64,000 nt of DNA from Mucilaginibacter frigoritolerans. Its GTDB lineage: Bacteria; Bacteroidota; Bacteroidia; Sphingobacteriales; Sphingobacteriaceae. Positions 45,835 through 54,257 of the stretch are shown here, piece by piece. The DNA lies in NCBI RefSeq assembly GCF_007830615.1, contig NZ_VLLI01000002.1, positions 434,001 through 498,000 of the forward strand, written 5' to 3'. Below the pieces are notes generated by a model that was not told the origin of the DNA, searched no databases, and saw nothing but the letters and a program-made list of their open reading frames with translations. The position numbers were made by a program, and so were the translations under genes. Position 1 is the stretch's first letter, and every line of letters starts with the position of its first letter.

Positions 45835-45882
45835 AAGTAAGTGCTTGCAAATATATATGCAAGCATTTGCTTGCGCAAGTTT
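45835..45882 (-). promoter_or_regulatory. Promoter of the arsR-SRPBCC operon embedded in palindromes
   Basis: On the minus strand TATATTTG (complement of 45848-45855) is an exact -7 box and TTG (complement of 45876-45878) lies 20 bp upstream. Interleaved inverted repeats surround them: GCAAGCAAATGCTTGC, GCAAGCACTTACTTGC and CTTGCGCAAG. Operator and promoter overlap fully, as expected for autorepression by ArsR. Confidence 0.68.
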
Positions 45883-45935
45883 TTTTGAAATTATTTTTTG
45901 AGATTGAATTATTGGGAGGGATTACATCAGAAACG

Positions 45936-45973
45936 CCAAAAAACCTTAGATTTCCATCTAAAGGCTTTTTATT
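45936..45973 (-). terminator. Terminator hairpin (CCTTTAGAT family) of the hydrolase gene
   Basis: AAAAAACCTTAGAT pairs with ATCTAAAGGCTTTTT. On the minus strand a T-tract follows, right after the stop of the alpha/beta hydrolase gene at 45989. Confidence 0.8.
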
Positions 45974-45988
45974 AGGATATACTGTGAT

Positions 45989-46786
45989 TTATTTTGACAC
46001 TGTCAATAAAATAGCAGCCAATTTATCAGGCATTGATATAAAAGGGGTGTGGCTGCTTGGCAATGAATACTCCTTACTGATATGGCCATTGTTTTTCACC
46101 ATTGTTTTTTGAAGGGTAAAACTAACCGCGTGATCTTCTGTGGTGTGGATATAAACTTTCTTCACACTGCCGAAGTTTCCATCAGTTAAAGTAACAGGTG
46201 TTGCAAGCGGGGCCAATGGCTCTGGTTTAATATTGTTAGCAATGTACTGGCCAACTTGTGCTGGTGCATCCGCAGCAAATACATCTATTACGCCATCTTT
46301 TGCAACGTTTGCAGAACCGGTGGTTGGGTCAACCTGTAAATATTTGCCAATATGGCTATCCGCATCTTGTTTTGCAAGGGATAATAAGCTTTCGCTGTTT
46401 TGTGGCAGATAAGCGGCCAGGTAAATTAATTCTTTGATTTGGCCGGGGATCTCTTCAGCTACCTGGCTGATAACGATACCCGCCATGCTATGACCTACTA
46501 AAACGACGTTTTTTCTGTCGCCGATGGCGTTCTTTACCACATCCACATAAGTTTGCAAGCTGATGTTTGCGAATGAAGTTGCATCGCTTCCGTGACCGGG
46601 CAGGTTAACGGCGATCACTTCATGACCCTGTGCCTGTAATACCGGAACAACGGCTTGCCATGCAGTTGCATCAGACCAGGCTCCGTGTACCAATACAATA
46701 GTTGATGAATTTTTGTTGTTTGTTTTTTGGGCCTGAGAAGTAAAACCTAATACACTCAATGCCATTACTAATATTGCTGTTTTCAT
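45989..46786 (-). CDS. Exported alpha/beta hydrolase
   Basis: This 265-residue protein has a signal peptide ending TSQAQ. The alpha/beta-hydrolase core has the oxyanion region VLVHGAWSDATAW and the nucleophile Ser100 in VLVGHSMAG. The catalytic His is probably in the C-terminal SLPSSHTPF and the acid in the preceding region. The motifs resemble pyrethroid-hydrolase/EstC-like esterases, but the substrate is unknown. A Crp-type regulator gene lies 130 bp upstream on the same strand. Confidence 0.88.
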   Translation of the reverse strand: MKTAILVMALSVLGFTSQAQKTNNKNSSTIVLVHGAWSDATAWQAVVPVLQAQGHEVIAVNLPGHGSDATSFANISLQTYVDVVKNAIGDRKNVVLVGHSMAGIVISQVAEEIPGQIKELIYLAAYLPQNSESLLSLAKQDADSHIGKYLQVDPTTGSANVAKDGVIDVFAADAPAQVGQYIANNIKPEPLAPLATPVTLTDGNFGSVKKVYIHTTEDHAVSFTLQKTMVKNNGHISKEYSLPSSHTPFISMPDKLAAILLTVSK

Positions 46787-46916
46787 TTTGTTTAATGCCT
46801 AATTGTTTAGGACAGCACAAACATCGGGGTAAGCAGCCGGGATAATTTTAACCCAGGTTAAAATCGAAATTCAGGATGAAAAAATTGTACAATAAAAAAA
46901 TGGCAGGAAGAAAGCG

Positions 46917-47513
46917 TTATTTGCCAACCATTCGTTTCCGGATACGGCTTAATGATGGCCCCTGGATGCCGAGGTAAGAGGCAATATGATAAAGGGGTAC
47001 GGAGTTGAAAATATTAGGGTGTTTCTCTATCATATCCCGGTAACGGTCTTCAGGGGTTTTAAATAAAAATCCTTCGGTACTGCGCATTACCTCATAAAAG
47101 GCGGTTTCTGCAACCTTTCGGCCAAATCTTTCCCATTGGTGCGATTCACTATAAAGCGCATTCAGGTGGTCCACATGGATATATAAAATAAATGAGTCGG
47201 CCATGGCCTCTGTGTAGTATTCGCAGGCCGTTTGGCTTAAAAAGCTGGTAAAGGAAGTAACAAATTGATGATCGGTAAAAAAGAGCATATTCTTTTCTTC
47301 GCCGGTGTTTTCATTTGTCCGATAAATTCTGAATACACCGCTGATAATGAAGCCAAGGTGTTTGCAAACGTTTTTATATTCGTTATAAAACTCCCCTTTT
47401 TTATAATGCTTTAATTTCCAATACGGCAATGACAGATCGAACGCCTCCACCTTCATACCGGTGGAGCACATTACTGTGCGTAATAAATCAATCTCTGTGG
47501 CGTCATCTAACAT
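46917..47513 (-). CDS. Crp/Fnr-family transcriptional regulator
   Basis: This 198-residue protein has the cNMP-binding beta-roll (KGEFYNEYKNVCKHLGFIIS, then GVFRIYR) and a C-terminal helix-turn-helix IASYLGIQGPSLSRIRKRM. The cNMP phosphate-binding cassette is not conserved, so the ligand is unclear. It precedes the alpha/beta hydrolase on the same strand and may control it. Confidence 0.88.
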   Translation of the reverse strand: MLDDATEIDLLRTVMCSTGMKVEAFDLSLPYWKLKHYKKGEFYNEYKNVCKHLGFIISGVFRIYRTNENTGEEKNMLFFTDHQFVTSFTSFLSQTACEYYTEAMADSFILYIHVDHLNALYSESHQWERFGRKVAETAFYEVMRSTEGFLFKTPEDRYRDMIEKHPNIFNSVPLYHIASYLGIQGPSLSRIRKRMVGK

Positions 47514-47614
47514 GCTATAAAAATATCGCTTTTAAATAACATGGCGTAATGAATAGCTGACCCATTAAAAAAATTATCTGATTTAGGCTATAGCTTTCAT
47601 TATAGTTTATATTG

Positions 47615-47622
47615 TATTTTTG
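47615..47622 (+). promoter_or_regulatory. Probable -7 box of the lacI-type gene
   Basis: TATTTTTG matches TAnnTTTG and lies 38 bp before the ATG at 47660. Since it falls within an in-frame extension of the coding frame, it supports 47660 as the true start. No copy of the GTGTKCGMACAC palindrome is seen here, so the regulator is apparently not autoregulated through that site. Confidence 0.45.
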
Positions 47623-47659
47623 GCTAATCCGTATTAATGGGTATAATTTTCAAGAATCA

Positions 47660-48763
47660 ATGAAGAAGGACGTCTCTGCAAAAAATGGTGTTGTACGGAT
47701 AAAGGATATTGCCCTTAAGGCAAATGTATCAACAGGTACGGTGGATAGGGTGATACACAATAGAGGCAGGGTAGCAGAGGATGTTAAGAAAAGAGTTTTA
47801 AAAATTATTAAGGAAATGAACTACGAGCCAAATTTAATGGCGCGTATGCTGGGCTCAAAAAAGCAATACTATTTTGCGGCCCTGTTTCCTGATCATACTT
47901 ATGATAATTTTTGGCTGGCACCTAAGCTGGGCATCGAACAGGCAGAGCAGGATTTGAAACAATACGGGGTTACGGTTGAACAATTTGTTTTTGATCCGCA
48001 GGATGTAGCCGCCTATGTGAAGATGGCTGATGAGATAACTAAACGCAAGCCCGACGGTATCTTGTTATCGCCCATTTATTATAAAGAAACACTTTCTTTT
48101 TTTGAAACCTGGAGTGCCGAGAATATCCCCTTTGTTTTGTTTAACACCCAAATAGCAGATTACGATCCTTTGAGCTATATAGGTCAGGATTCTTACCAAA
48201 GCGGACAGGTGGCGGGCAAGTTGGTTCATTATGGTCAGCCCAATCCTTGTTCTATCCTGATTGCGCATATTGATGAAGAAATTAGCAATGCGCAGCACCT
48301 GGTTAAAAAGGAACAGGGTTTCAGGAATTATTTTGCTCAAAATAACCTGAGTCATCAGTATAATATTTTAAGGGTTGAGCTGAAAAGGGCAAGTCAATCG
48401 GGCTTTATTAAAAAACTGGATGAGATAGTGGAGGAAACACTGGATCTGAAACAGATTTATGTTACCACCTCACAAGCTTATGATGTGGCAAAATATTTGG
48501 AACAGCGTCACATTACCCATATTAAATTGATAGGTTACGATTTGGTACCACCCAACCTTCATTACCTGGAAAAAGGCAATATCAGTTTTCTTATCAACCA
48601 AAATCCCAAAGGGCAAGGCTACTGGGGGATATACCAGTTAGCCGAACACCTGGTGTTTAAAAAGGAAGTCCCTATTCTTAAATACCTGCCGCTGGATATT
48701 GTTACCCGCGAAAATCTTAATTATTTCCTCGACGAAAAAGATCCGTCTTTCCCCAATATTTGA
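47660..48763 (+). CDS. LacI-family transcriptional regulator of the adjacent glycan locus
   Basis: The 367-residue product starts at Met 47660. A LacI helix-turn-helix covers about residues 14-35 (IKDIALKANVSTGTVDRVIH) with hinge ending LMARMLGSKK. A periplasmic-binding-protein-like sensor domain follows (SYIGQDSYQSGQVAGKLVHY, PNPCSILIAHIDEEI, IKLIGYDLVPPN). It is the first gene of the glycan locus. Palindromes at 48808, 51047 and 62496 in front of three units of this locus are its likely operators; release would depend on a sugar ligand. Confidence 0.93.
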   Translation: MKKDVSAKNGVVRIKDIALKANVSTGTVDRVIHNRGRVAEDVKKRVLKIIKEMNYEPNLMARMLGSKKQYYFAALFPDHTYDNFWLAPKLGIEQAEQDLKQYGVTVEQFVFDPQDVAAYVKMADEITKRKPDGILLSPIYYKETLSFFETWSAENIPFVLFNTQIADYDPLSYIGQDSYQSGQVAGKLVHYGQPNPCSILIAHIDEEISNAQHLVKKEQGFRNYFAQNNLSHQYNILRVELKRASQSGFIKKLDEIVEETLDLKQIYVTTSQAYDVAKYLEQRHITHIKLIGYDLVPPNLHYLEKGNISFLINQNPKGQGYWGIYQLAEHLVFKKEVPILKYLPLDIVTRENLNYFLDEKDPSFPNI

Positions 48764-48800
48764 TTAATTTAATATTAATTTGACGTTTCGATATTAATTA

Positions 48801-48821
48801 TATATTTGTGTTCGAACACGC
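48801..48821 (+). promoter_or_regulatory. Promoter -7 box with LacI-type operator (CBM9-like/MFS unit)
   Basis: TATATTTG (48801-48808) is an exact -7 box. It is directly followed by the perfect 12-bp palindrome GTGTTCGAACAC (48808-48819), then GC. TTTG at 48779-48782 is a candidate -33, 18 bp upstream. The palindrome would block initiation. Confidence 0.72.
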
Positions 48822-48852
48822 TTTGCGGTTTTAATACTTTGTTGTTTATGTA

Positions 48853-49500
48853 ATGAAATACTTTGAGGCGCGCTTTATTCCGGAAGAAATTACACGCATT
48901 TCGTTGGGCAATGTTTCAAAATTGCTTGATGAAAGTGAAAAGCAGTATATTGATAACCTGCTTTGGAGCACCACCGGTTATATGCCACAGGTTTATTTTA
49001 ACATGGCCTATACTCACAACAGTATTTTATTAAAATATACCGTTAAAGAGAAAGACTTAAAGACGGTATACCAACATATAAATGACCCGGTATACAAGGA
49101 TAGCTGCGTAGAGGTATTTATTGCCTTTAATAATGATAGCAGGTATTACAACCTTGAATTTAATTGCCAGGGCACCACTTTGGCAGCTTATGGGGCCGGG
49201 AGAAATGACCGTGTATATATTAAGGAACATTTGATTGAAGGAATTACCAGTTATCATTTGATAACACCGCCTGCAGAACCGGATGCTTTAATAGAATGGG
49301 AGCTTACCCTTAATATTCCTTTTACGGTATTTGAGCACCATCATATTACATCATTAAATGAACAGGTAGCCAAAGTTAATTTTTATAAATGTGGTGATGA
49401 TTTACCAGAACCTCATTTTTTAAGCTGGAACACTATCTCACATCCCGATCCAAACTTTCACCTGCCTGAGTTTTTTGGAGAAGTAAAATTTGCTAATTAA
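48853..49500 (+). CDS. CBM9-like carbohydrate-binding protein (cytoplasmic or periplasmic)
   Basis: This 215-residue protein fits the CBM9-like fold: NLLWSTTGYMPQVYFNMAYT, LLKYTVKEKDLKTVYQHIND, PVYKDSCVEVFIAFNNDSRY and LSWNTISHPDPNFHLPEFFG. These are hallmark blocks of the family. It has no signal peptide. CBM9 modules bind sugar chain ends; stand-alone forms accompany many glycan loci, function unproven. It precedes the MFS transporter gene by 34 bp under the palindrome-bearing promoter. Confidence 0.85.
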   Translation: MKYFEARFIPEEITRISLGNVSKLLDESEKQYIDNLLWSTTGYMPQVYFNMAYTHNSILLKYTVKEKDLKTVYQHINDPVYKDSCVEVFIAFNNDSRYYNLEFNCQGTTLAAYGAGRNDRVYIKEHLIEGITSYHLITPPAEPDALIEWELTLNIPFTVFEHHHITSLNEQVAKVNFYKCGDDLPEPHFLSWNTISHPDPNFHLPEFFGEVKFAN

Positions 49501-49534
49501 ATTAATCATTCATAAAAAAATCAACAAATTGAAA

Positions 49535-50824
49535 ATGGAAAGTACAGCAGGGCCAACAAGTAGCGTCAAAAAATCACCAGGTTTAAGCCCAATAGCTATT
49601 ATTGGCGTTTTGTTTTTCATTTTTGGTTTTGTTACCTGGATGAACGGGGTTTTAATCCCTTATTTAAAAATTGCTTGTCAGCTTAATAATTTTGAGGCGT
49701 ATTTTGTAACGTTTGCCTTTTATATAGCTTACCTGGTAATGGCGGTACCGGCCTCGTGGGTGCTTAAAATATTTGGTTTTAAAAACGGAATGGGAGTAGG
49801 CTTATTGATTATGGCCGTTGGTGCATTGATATTTATCCCGGCGGCGCTAACACGTACCTATATCTTCTTTTTAGCCGGTTTATTTATACAGGGAACAGGT
49901 TTGGCAGTATTGCAAACAGCATCAAACCCATACATTACTATTTTGGGCCCGGCAGAAAGCGCAGCAAAGCGTATCAGCATAATGGGAATCTGTAATAAAG
50001 TAGCCGGAGCCATTGCCCCGATTGTTTTAGCCAGCGTAGCTTTAAAGGGTATCGACCAGATTTCAACGAAGTTAAAAACCATGAATGCTGTTCAAAAAGC
50101 AGTTGAACTGGATAGCCTGGCTTCGCGGGTTATTTTACCTTATGTAGTAATGGTTGTTGTACTGGTGTTATTATCCATATTTATATTTGTTTCGGGCCTG
50201 CCTGAAATAAATACCGAACACGAAGATGAAACAGTTACTGCGGCTAACACTAATAAAACCAGCATATTTCATTTTCCGCATTTAATGTTAGGCGTAATTG
50301 CCTTGTTTCTGTATGTAGGTGCCGAGGTTTTAGCCGGCGATTCTATTATCAGCTATGGTGCTTCACAGCATATCCCTTTATCAACGGCTAAGTTTTTTAC
50401 TACCTGTACGCTTATTTCCATGATGGTTGGATATGTAATAGGCATATTATGTATCCCTAAATATATCACACAGCATAAGGCATTAGTAATATCGGCAATA
50501 TTGGGTGTAGTGCTTACTATTGCTGCCCTGTTAACCAGTGGGTATGTATCGGTTATGTGCATTGCGCTGCTTGGCCTGGCCAACTCATTGATGTGGCCGG
50601 CCATATGGCCATTGGCTTTATCAAACCTGGGCCGGTTTACTAAGATTGGCTCATCATTGTTGGTAATGGGTATAGCAGGCGGGGCGTTGATCCCTTTACT
50701 GTATGGCCGCTTGGTTGATGTTTTCTCTGCGCGTGAAGCTTATATCATTTTACTTCCCATCTATTTGTTTATAGCTTATTTTGCATCAATGGGTTATAAA
50801 AAAGGACACAGAAAAACAGCATAA
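49535..50824 (+). CDS. Sugar MFS transporter (FucP/GluP-type)
   Basis: I start this at the ATG at 49535 (MESTAGPTSSVKK); an upstream in-frame start would overlap the previous gene. The 429-residue protein has about 12 membrane segments with FFIFGFVTWMNGVLIPYLKI, FVTFAFYIAYLVMAVPASWV and GLAVLQTASNPYITILGP, the signature of fucose/glucose/galactose-H+ symporters. It imports a monosaccharide across the inner membrane; the locus suggests a hexose or hexosamine. It shares a unit with the CBM9-like gene and ends at a terminator. Confidence 0.92.
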   Translation: MESTAGPTSSVKKSPGLSPIAIIGVLFFIFGFVTWMNGVLIPYLKIACQLNNFEAYFVTFAFYIAYLVMAVPASWVLKIFGFKNGMGVGLLIMAVGALIFIPAALTRTYIFFLAGLFIQGTGLAVLQTASNPYITILGPAESAAKRISIMGICNKVAGAIAPIVLASVALKGIDQISTKLKTMNAVQKAVELDSLASRVILPYVVMVVVLVLLSIFIFVSGLPEINTEHEDETVTAANTNKTSIFHFPHLMLGVIALFLYVGAEVLAGDSIISYGASQHIPLSTAKFFTTCTLISMMVGYVIGILCIPKYITQHKALVISAILGVVLTIAALLTSGYVSVMCIALLGLANSLMWPAIWPLALSNLGRFTKIGSSLLVMGIAGGALIPLLYGRLVDVFSAREAYIILLPIYLFIAYFASMGYKKGHRKTA

Positions 50825-50852
50825 CAGGCGCGGTATAATTTACTGTTCCTTT

Positions 50853-50890
50853 AGCCGGATATCCCAATGAATGGGTATCCGGCTTTTTTA
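50853..50890 (+). terminator. Terminator of the CBM9-like/MFS unit
   Basis: AGCCGGATA-CCCA (50853-50866, one bulge) pairs with TGGGTATCCGGCT (50872-50884), followed by a T-tract. It separates this unit from the susC operon. The remaining gap to 51237 holds only promoter and operators. Confidence 0.9.
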
Positions 50891-51046
50891 TGCACGGCGG
50901 TTTGGCGTTTAAAAAAGCACTATGCCAAATTTTATTGTTAAGAATGCATTTTTTACCCGTTTTTCAATTGAATATTTAATAAAATAAGGGCTTTTTATTA
51001 AGGTATTTATAAAAATGCAAAATTTTTGAATTTATTTTTAAATGAT

Positions 51047-51080
51047 GTGTGCGAACACGCAAATTAATTCAATATATTTG
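51047..51080 (+). promoter_or_regulatory. susC-operon promoter with LacI-type operator
   Basis: GTGTGCGAACAC (51047-51058) matches the palindrome at 48808 with one mismatch and is likewise followed by GC. TATATTTG (51073-51080) is an exact -7 box. At the expected -33 position the sequence lies inside the palindrome. Confidence 0.7.
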
Positions 51081-51144
51081 GATTAACGATAATGTTGTAT
51101 TAATACTAAGTAAATATCAATGCATAATGGTTTTTAATATATGC

Positions 51145-51156
51145 GTATCCGAACAC
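51145..51156 (+). promoter_or_regulatory. Weaker second LacI-type operator before susC
   Basis: GTATCCGAACAC keeps the right half CGAACAC of the palindrome and changes two bases of the left half. It lies 86 bp downstream of the susC promoter -7 box start, in the leader, where an auxiliary operator or roadblock could act. Confidence 0.45.
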
Positions 51157-51237
51157 ATTAAAAAATAGCAAAAACTCATTCTAACTAATAAAACTAAAAA
51201 TGAACTTATCCGCTAACAGACTATTAACTAATCAACT

Positions 51238-54200
51238 ATGTTTAATTTGAAAAAACTCTTACTCTTCCTTTTCTTAATAATCAGCTGTTGTAATCTTTAT
51301 GCCCAGGGCAGGGTATTAAAAGGAAAGATTACCATTGCCAAGGATGGTACACCCTTGCCAGGTGCGCTAATTGTAATTAAAGGCACAACAAATGGTACGG
51401 CCGCTGGTCCCGACGGTTTATTTTCACTATCCATTCCAAATGGTCCGGTAACTATTGAGGTTCGGTCTATTGGGTTTTTTAGTAAAGACGTTATTATAAA
51501 CGTCGATCAGAATAAAATTAATGTTGCTTTGGATGAAGACAACAAGCAACTGAGTGAAGTTGTTGTTACTGGTTATTCCACACAAAAGAAAGGCAACCTT
51601 ACCAGTGCCATCACGGTAGTATCGGCAGAAAAATTAAAAGATGTTACTTCTGATGATATCGGCGAAATGCTGCAAGGTAAGGTAGCCGGCCTGCAGGTAG
51701 TAAATTCTTCAGGCGCTCCGGGTAGTCAATCCGAAATCAGGCTGAGAGGCGTCTCTTCTGTAAATGCTGCGCAAGCTCCATTGATTGTAGTAGATGGTAT
51801 AATTGGTGGCGATTACGATCCGAATGATGTAGAAAGCGTTACGGTATTAAAGGATGCGGGCGCAACAGCTATTTATGGTTCGCAAGCTAATGGTGGTGTG
51901 ATTATTATTACTACAAAGAAAGCTAAAGGCGATAAAACTCAATACGAGTTTAAAGCTGTAACAGGTTTCAGAACGCCGGATTTTGGTAGCATGACCATGA
52001 TGAACAGCAGCGAGTTATACCAAAATCAAAAACAACTGTTCAGGGATTATATACCAGGAACAACCGGCAATAGCTATGTGATTGATTTGGTACAGTTTCA
52101 ATCTGAGCGTCCGGCTTCAATATTAAATAACAATACCAACTGGCTAACTACCTTATTTAAACCGGCGCCTGTTGAAAATTATTATTTCTCTGCAATGGGT
52201 AAAACCACTAAGAACGATTATTACTTCGGCGCAACTTTTTACGACGAAGGCGGAACGTTTATGAATACTGATTATAAACGTATTAACTTAAGATCAAACA
52301 ATACCTATCATTTTACTGATAAAATTACCCTTACCAATAACATCAACATTAGCGGTAGCGAAGGTAAGAGCTATGATTACAATGATATTTATTACGCTTA
52401 TTTGAATTTACCATGGGATAATCCATATGATGCCAATCATAATCCTATTTATGTTGATGGTAATTCTAAATTCCAATGGTGGTCAAGGGATAAAACAAAT
52501 CCGGTTAATACGATAGATAATTCAGACCATCCGTTTAAAACTTTCGATATTAATTATGATCTGGCTTTAAATCTGCCAATAACATCATGGTTAACGTTTA
52601 ATACCACTAACAGGGGTTCAGCTTCTTACGGATACAGCTCTACTTTTTACAGCCCCGAGGTACAAGGAACATATCATGGTTCAGGTTATCTGAATGATCA
52701 AAGCACTTATAACTACGGTGGCATATCAACCAACTTAATGAAATTTGATTTCAAACTGGGTAAAAGTGCTATTAATGGTTTAGCAGGTGTTGAATTTGAA
52801 GGAAGCCAAACTAATACAGTTGGCGCTTCGGGCCAGGGTTTACCTTTAGGTCTTGAATCTTTAGATGTTGTTTCAACCAAACAAGCTATAAACGGCGCAC
52901 CTGATAGTCCGTCGATTTTATCTTATTTATCACAAGTGAACTATAGTTATGACGAGCGGTATTTTCTAAGCGGTTCATACCGGGTAGATGGTTCGTCAGC
53001 ATTTGCGCCGGGTAATAAATACGGTTCTTTCCCATCAGTATCTGCTGGTTGGTTAGCAAGCAACGAGGACTTCTTAAAAGACAATCATACTATTGATAAT
53101 TTAAAATTGCGTTTAAGCTACGGTATTACCGGTACACAGGATATCGGCGCAGCCAGGTATTTAGGTTTATACTCGCTTACCAGTCAGTATAATAGTGCTA
53201 CAAGTGCAACGCCACTACAATTGGAAAGCCCTAACCTAACCTGGGAAAGCAAGCACCAGTTAGATGCCGGTTTTGATATCGGTTTATTCCACCGTATTAA
53301 TATTACGGTTGATGCTTACCATAACGTTACTAAAAACTTACTGTTGCAGGTTGCTCAGCCACTATCAGTTGGTTTTGAAAGCAAATGGGAAAACAGCGGA
53401 GAGGTTCTTAATAACGGTTTAGAGTTTGCTATCAGCAGCCAAAACATTAAGAATAAAGATTTCCAGTGGACTACCGACTTTAACATCAGCTTTAACAACA
53501 ACAAATTGCAGGATTTCCCTTCAACCGTTGTTTCAACCGGCGAAGATGCGGTGTCGCAAATTTACCGCACCGGGGGCAACTTGTATGAGTTTTACATGCC
53601 TACATGGGCTGGTGTAAATGCCCAAACAGGTGCACCGCAATGGCTTGTTGTAAATAAGGATGCCAATGGCAAAGTAACGTCAACTTCTGTAACATCTAAT
53701 TATGCTTCTGCAACTTTGCAGGAACAAGGATCGGCATTGCCTAAATTCCAGGGAGGTTTTAATAACGAATTCAAATACAAGAAATTCTTTCTGAGAATTA
53801 ATACTTACTTTGAGTATGGCAATAAAGTTTACAACGCTAACCTTGCCCAGGTTGAAAATGATGGCAGCGAGCCATTGTTGAACCAGATAGTTTTGCCTAA
53901 AGGCAGCAGCGTTTGGACGCATCCTGGTGATATAGCCACCGAGCCGAGCCCTGAAAACAATGCAAACTCAACTTCTGTATCTACAAGATATCTTAAAAAT
54001 GGCAGCTATTTAAGTTTAAGGAACATTGCCTTTGGTTATTCCCTGCCTAAAACTTTTGCGCAAAAGCTTAAATTAAGCGATATCAATTTATCACTAAGCG
54101 CTGATAATGTATACACGTTCACGCGCTATTTGGGTCAGGACCCTGCAACAACTATAACCCCGGGTAATTTTGTTACCCCAGGCGTTGCTGATTTTAAATA

Positions 54201-54246
54201 CCCGGATAACCGCCAGTTTTTATTGAACATTAATGTTAAATTTTAA
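51238..54246 (+). CDS. SusC/RagA-family TonB-linked outer-membrane glycan importer
   Basis: This 1002-residue protein has a signal peptide ending NLYAQG and a CarboxypepD_reg-like domain (about 27-105, GKITIAKDGTPLPGALIVIK). A plug (about 108-225) has LSEVVVTGYSTQKKGN, GEMLQGKVAGLQVV, LRGVSSVNAAQAPLIVVDGI and AGATAIYGSQANGGVIIITT, and a barrel ends LNINVKF. It begins an operon of eight or more genes running to 62455. It imports oligosaccharides through the outer membrane with the SusD lid and TonB energy. Confidence 0.96.
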   Translation: MFNLKKLLLFLFLIISCCNLYAQGRVLKGKITIAKDGTPLPGALIVIKGTTNGTAAGPDGLFSLSIPNGPVTIEVRSIGFFSKDVIINVDQNKINVALDEDNKQLSEVVVTGYSTQKKGNLTSAITVVSAEKLKDVTSDDIGEMLQGKVAGLQVVNSSGAPGSQSEIRLRGVSSVNAAQAPLIVVDGIIGGDYDPNDVESVTVLKDAGATAIYGSQANGGVIIITTKKAKGDKTQYEFKAVTGFRTPDFGSMTMMNSSELYQNQKQLFRDYIPGTTGNSYVIDLVQFQSERPASILNNNTNWLTTLFKPAPVENYYFSAMGKTTKNDYYFGATFYDEGGTFMNTDYKRINLRSNNTYHFTDKITLTNNINISGSEGKSYDYNDIYYAYLNLPWDNPYDANHNPIYVDGNSKFQWWSRDKTNPVNTIDNSDHPFKTFDINYDLALNLPITSWLTFNTTNRGSASYGYSSTFYSPEVQGTYHGSGYLNDQSTYNYGGISTNLMKFDFKLGKSAINGLAGVEFEGSQTNTVGASGQGLPLGLESLDVVSTKQAINGAPDSPSILSYLSQVNYSYDERYFLSGSYRVDGSSAFAPGNKYGSFPSVSAGWLASNEDFLKDNHTIDNLKLRLSYGITGTQDIGAARYLGLYSLTSQYNSATSATPLQLESPNLTWESKHQLDAGFDIGLFHRINITVDAYHNVTKNLLLQVAQPLSVGFESKWENSGEVLNNGLEFAISSQNIKNKDFQWTTDFNISFNNNKLQDFPSTVVSTGEDAVSQIYRTGGNLYEFYMPTWAGVNAQTGAPQWLVVNKDANGKVTSTSVTSNYASATLQEQGSALPKFQGGFNNEFKYKKFFLRINTYFEYGNKVYNANLAQVENDGSEPLLNQIVLPKGSSVWTHPGDIATEPSPENNANSTSVSTRYLKNGSYLSLRNIAFGYSLPKTFAQKLKLSDINLSLSADNVYTFTRYLGQDPATTITPGNFVTPGVADFKYPDNRQFLLNINVKF

Positions 54247-54257
54247 AAGATCAGGTG

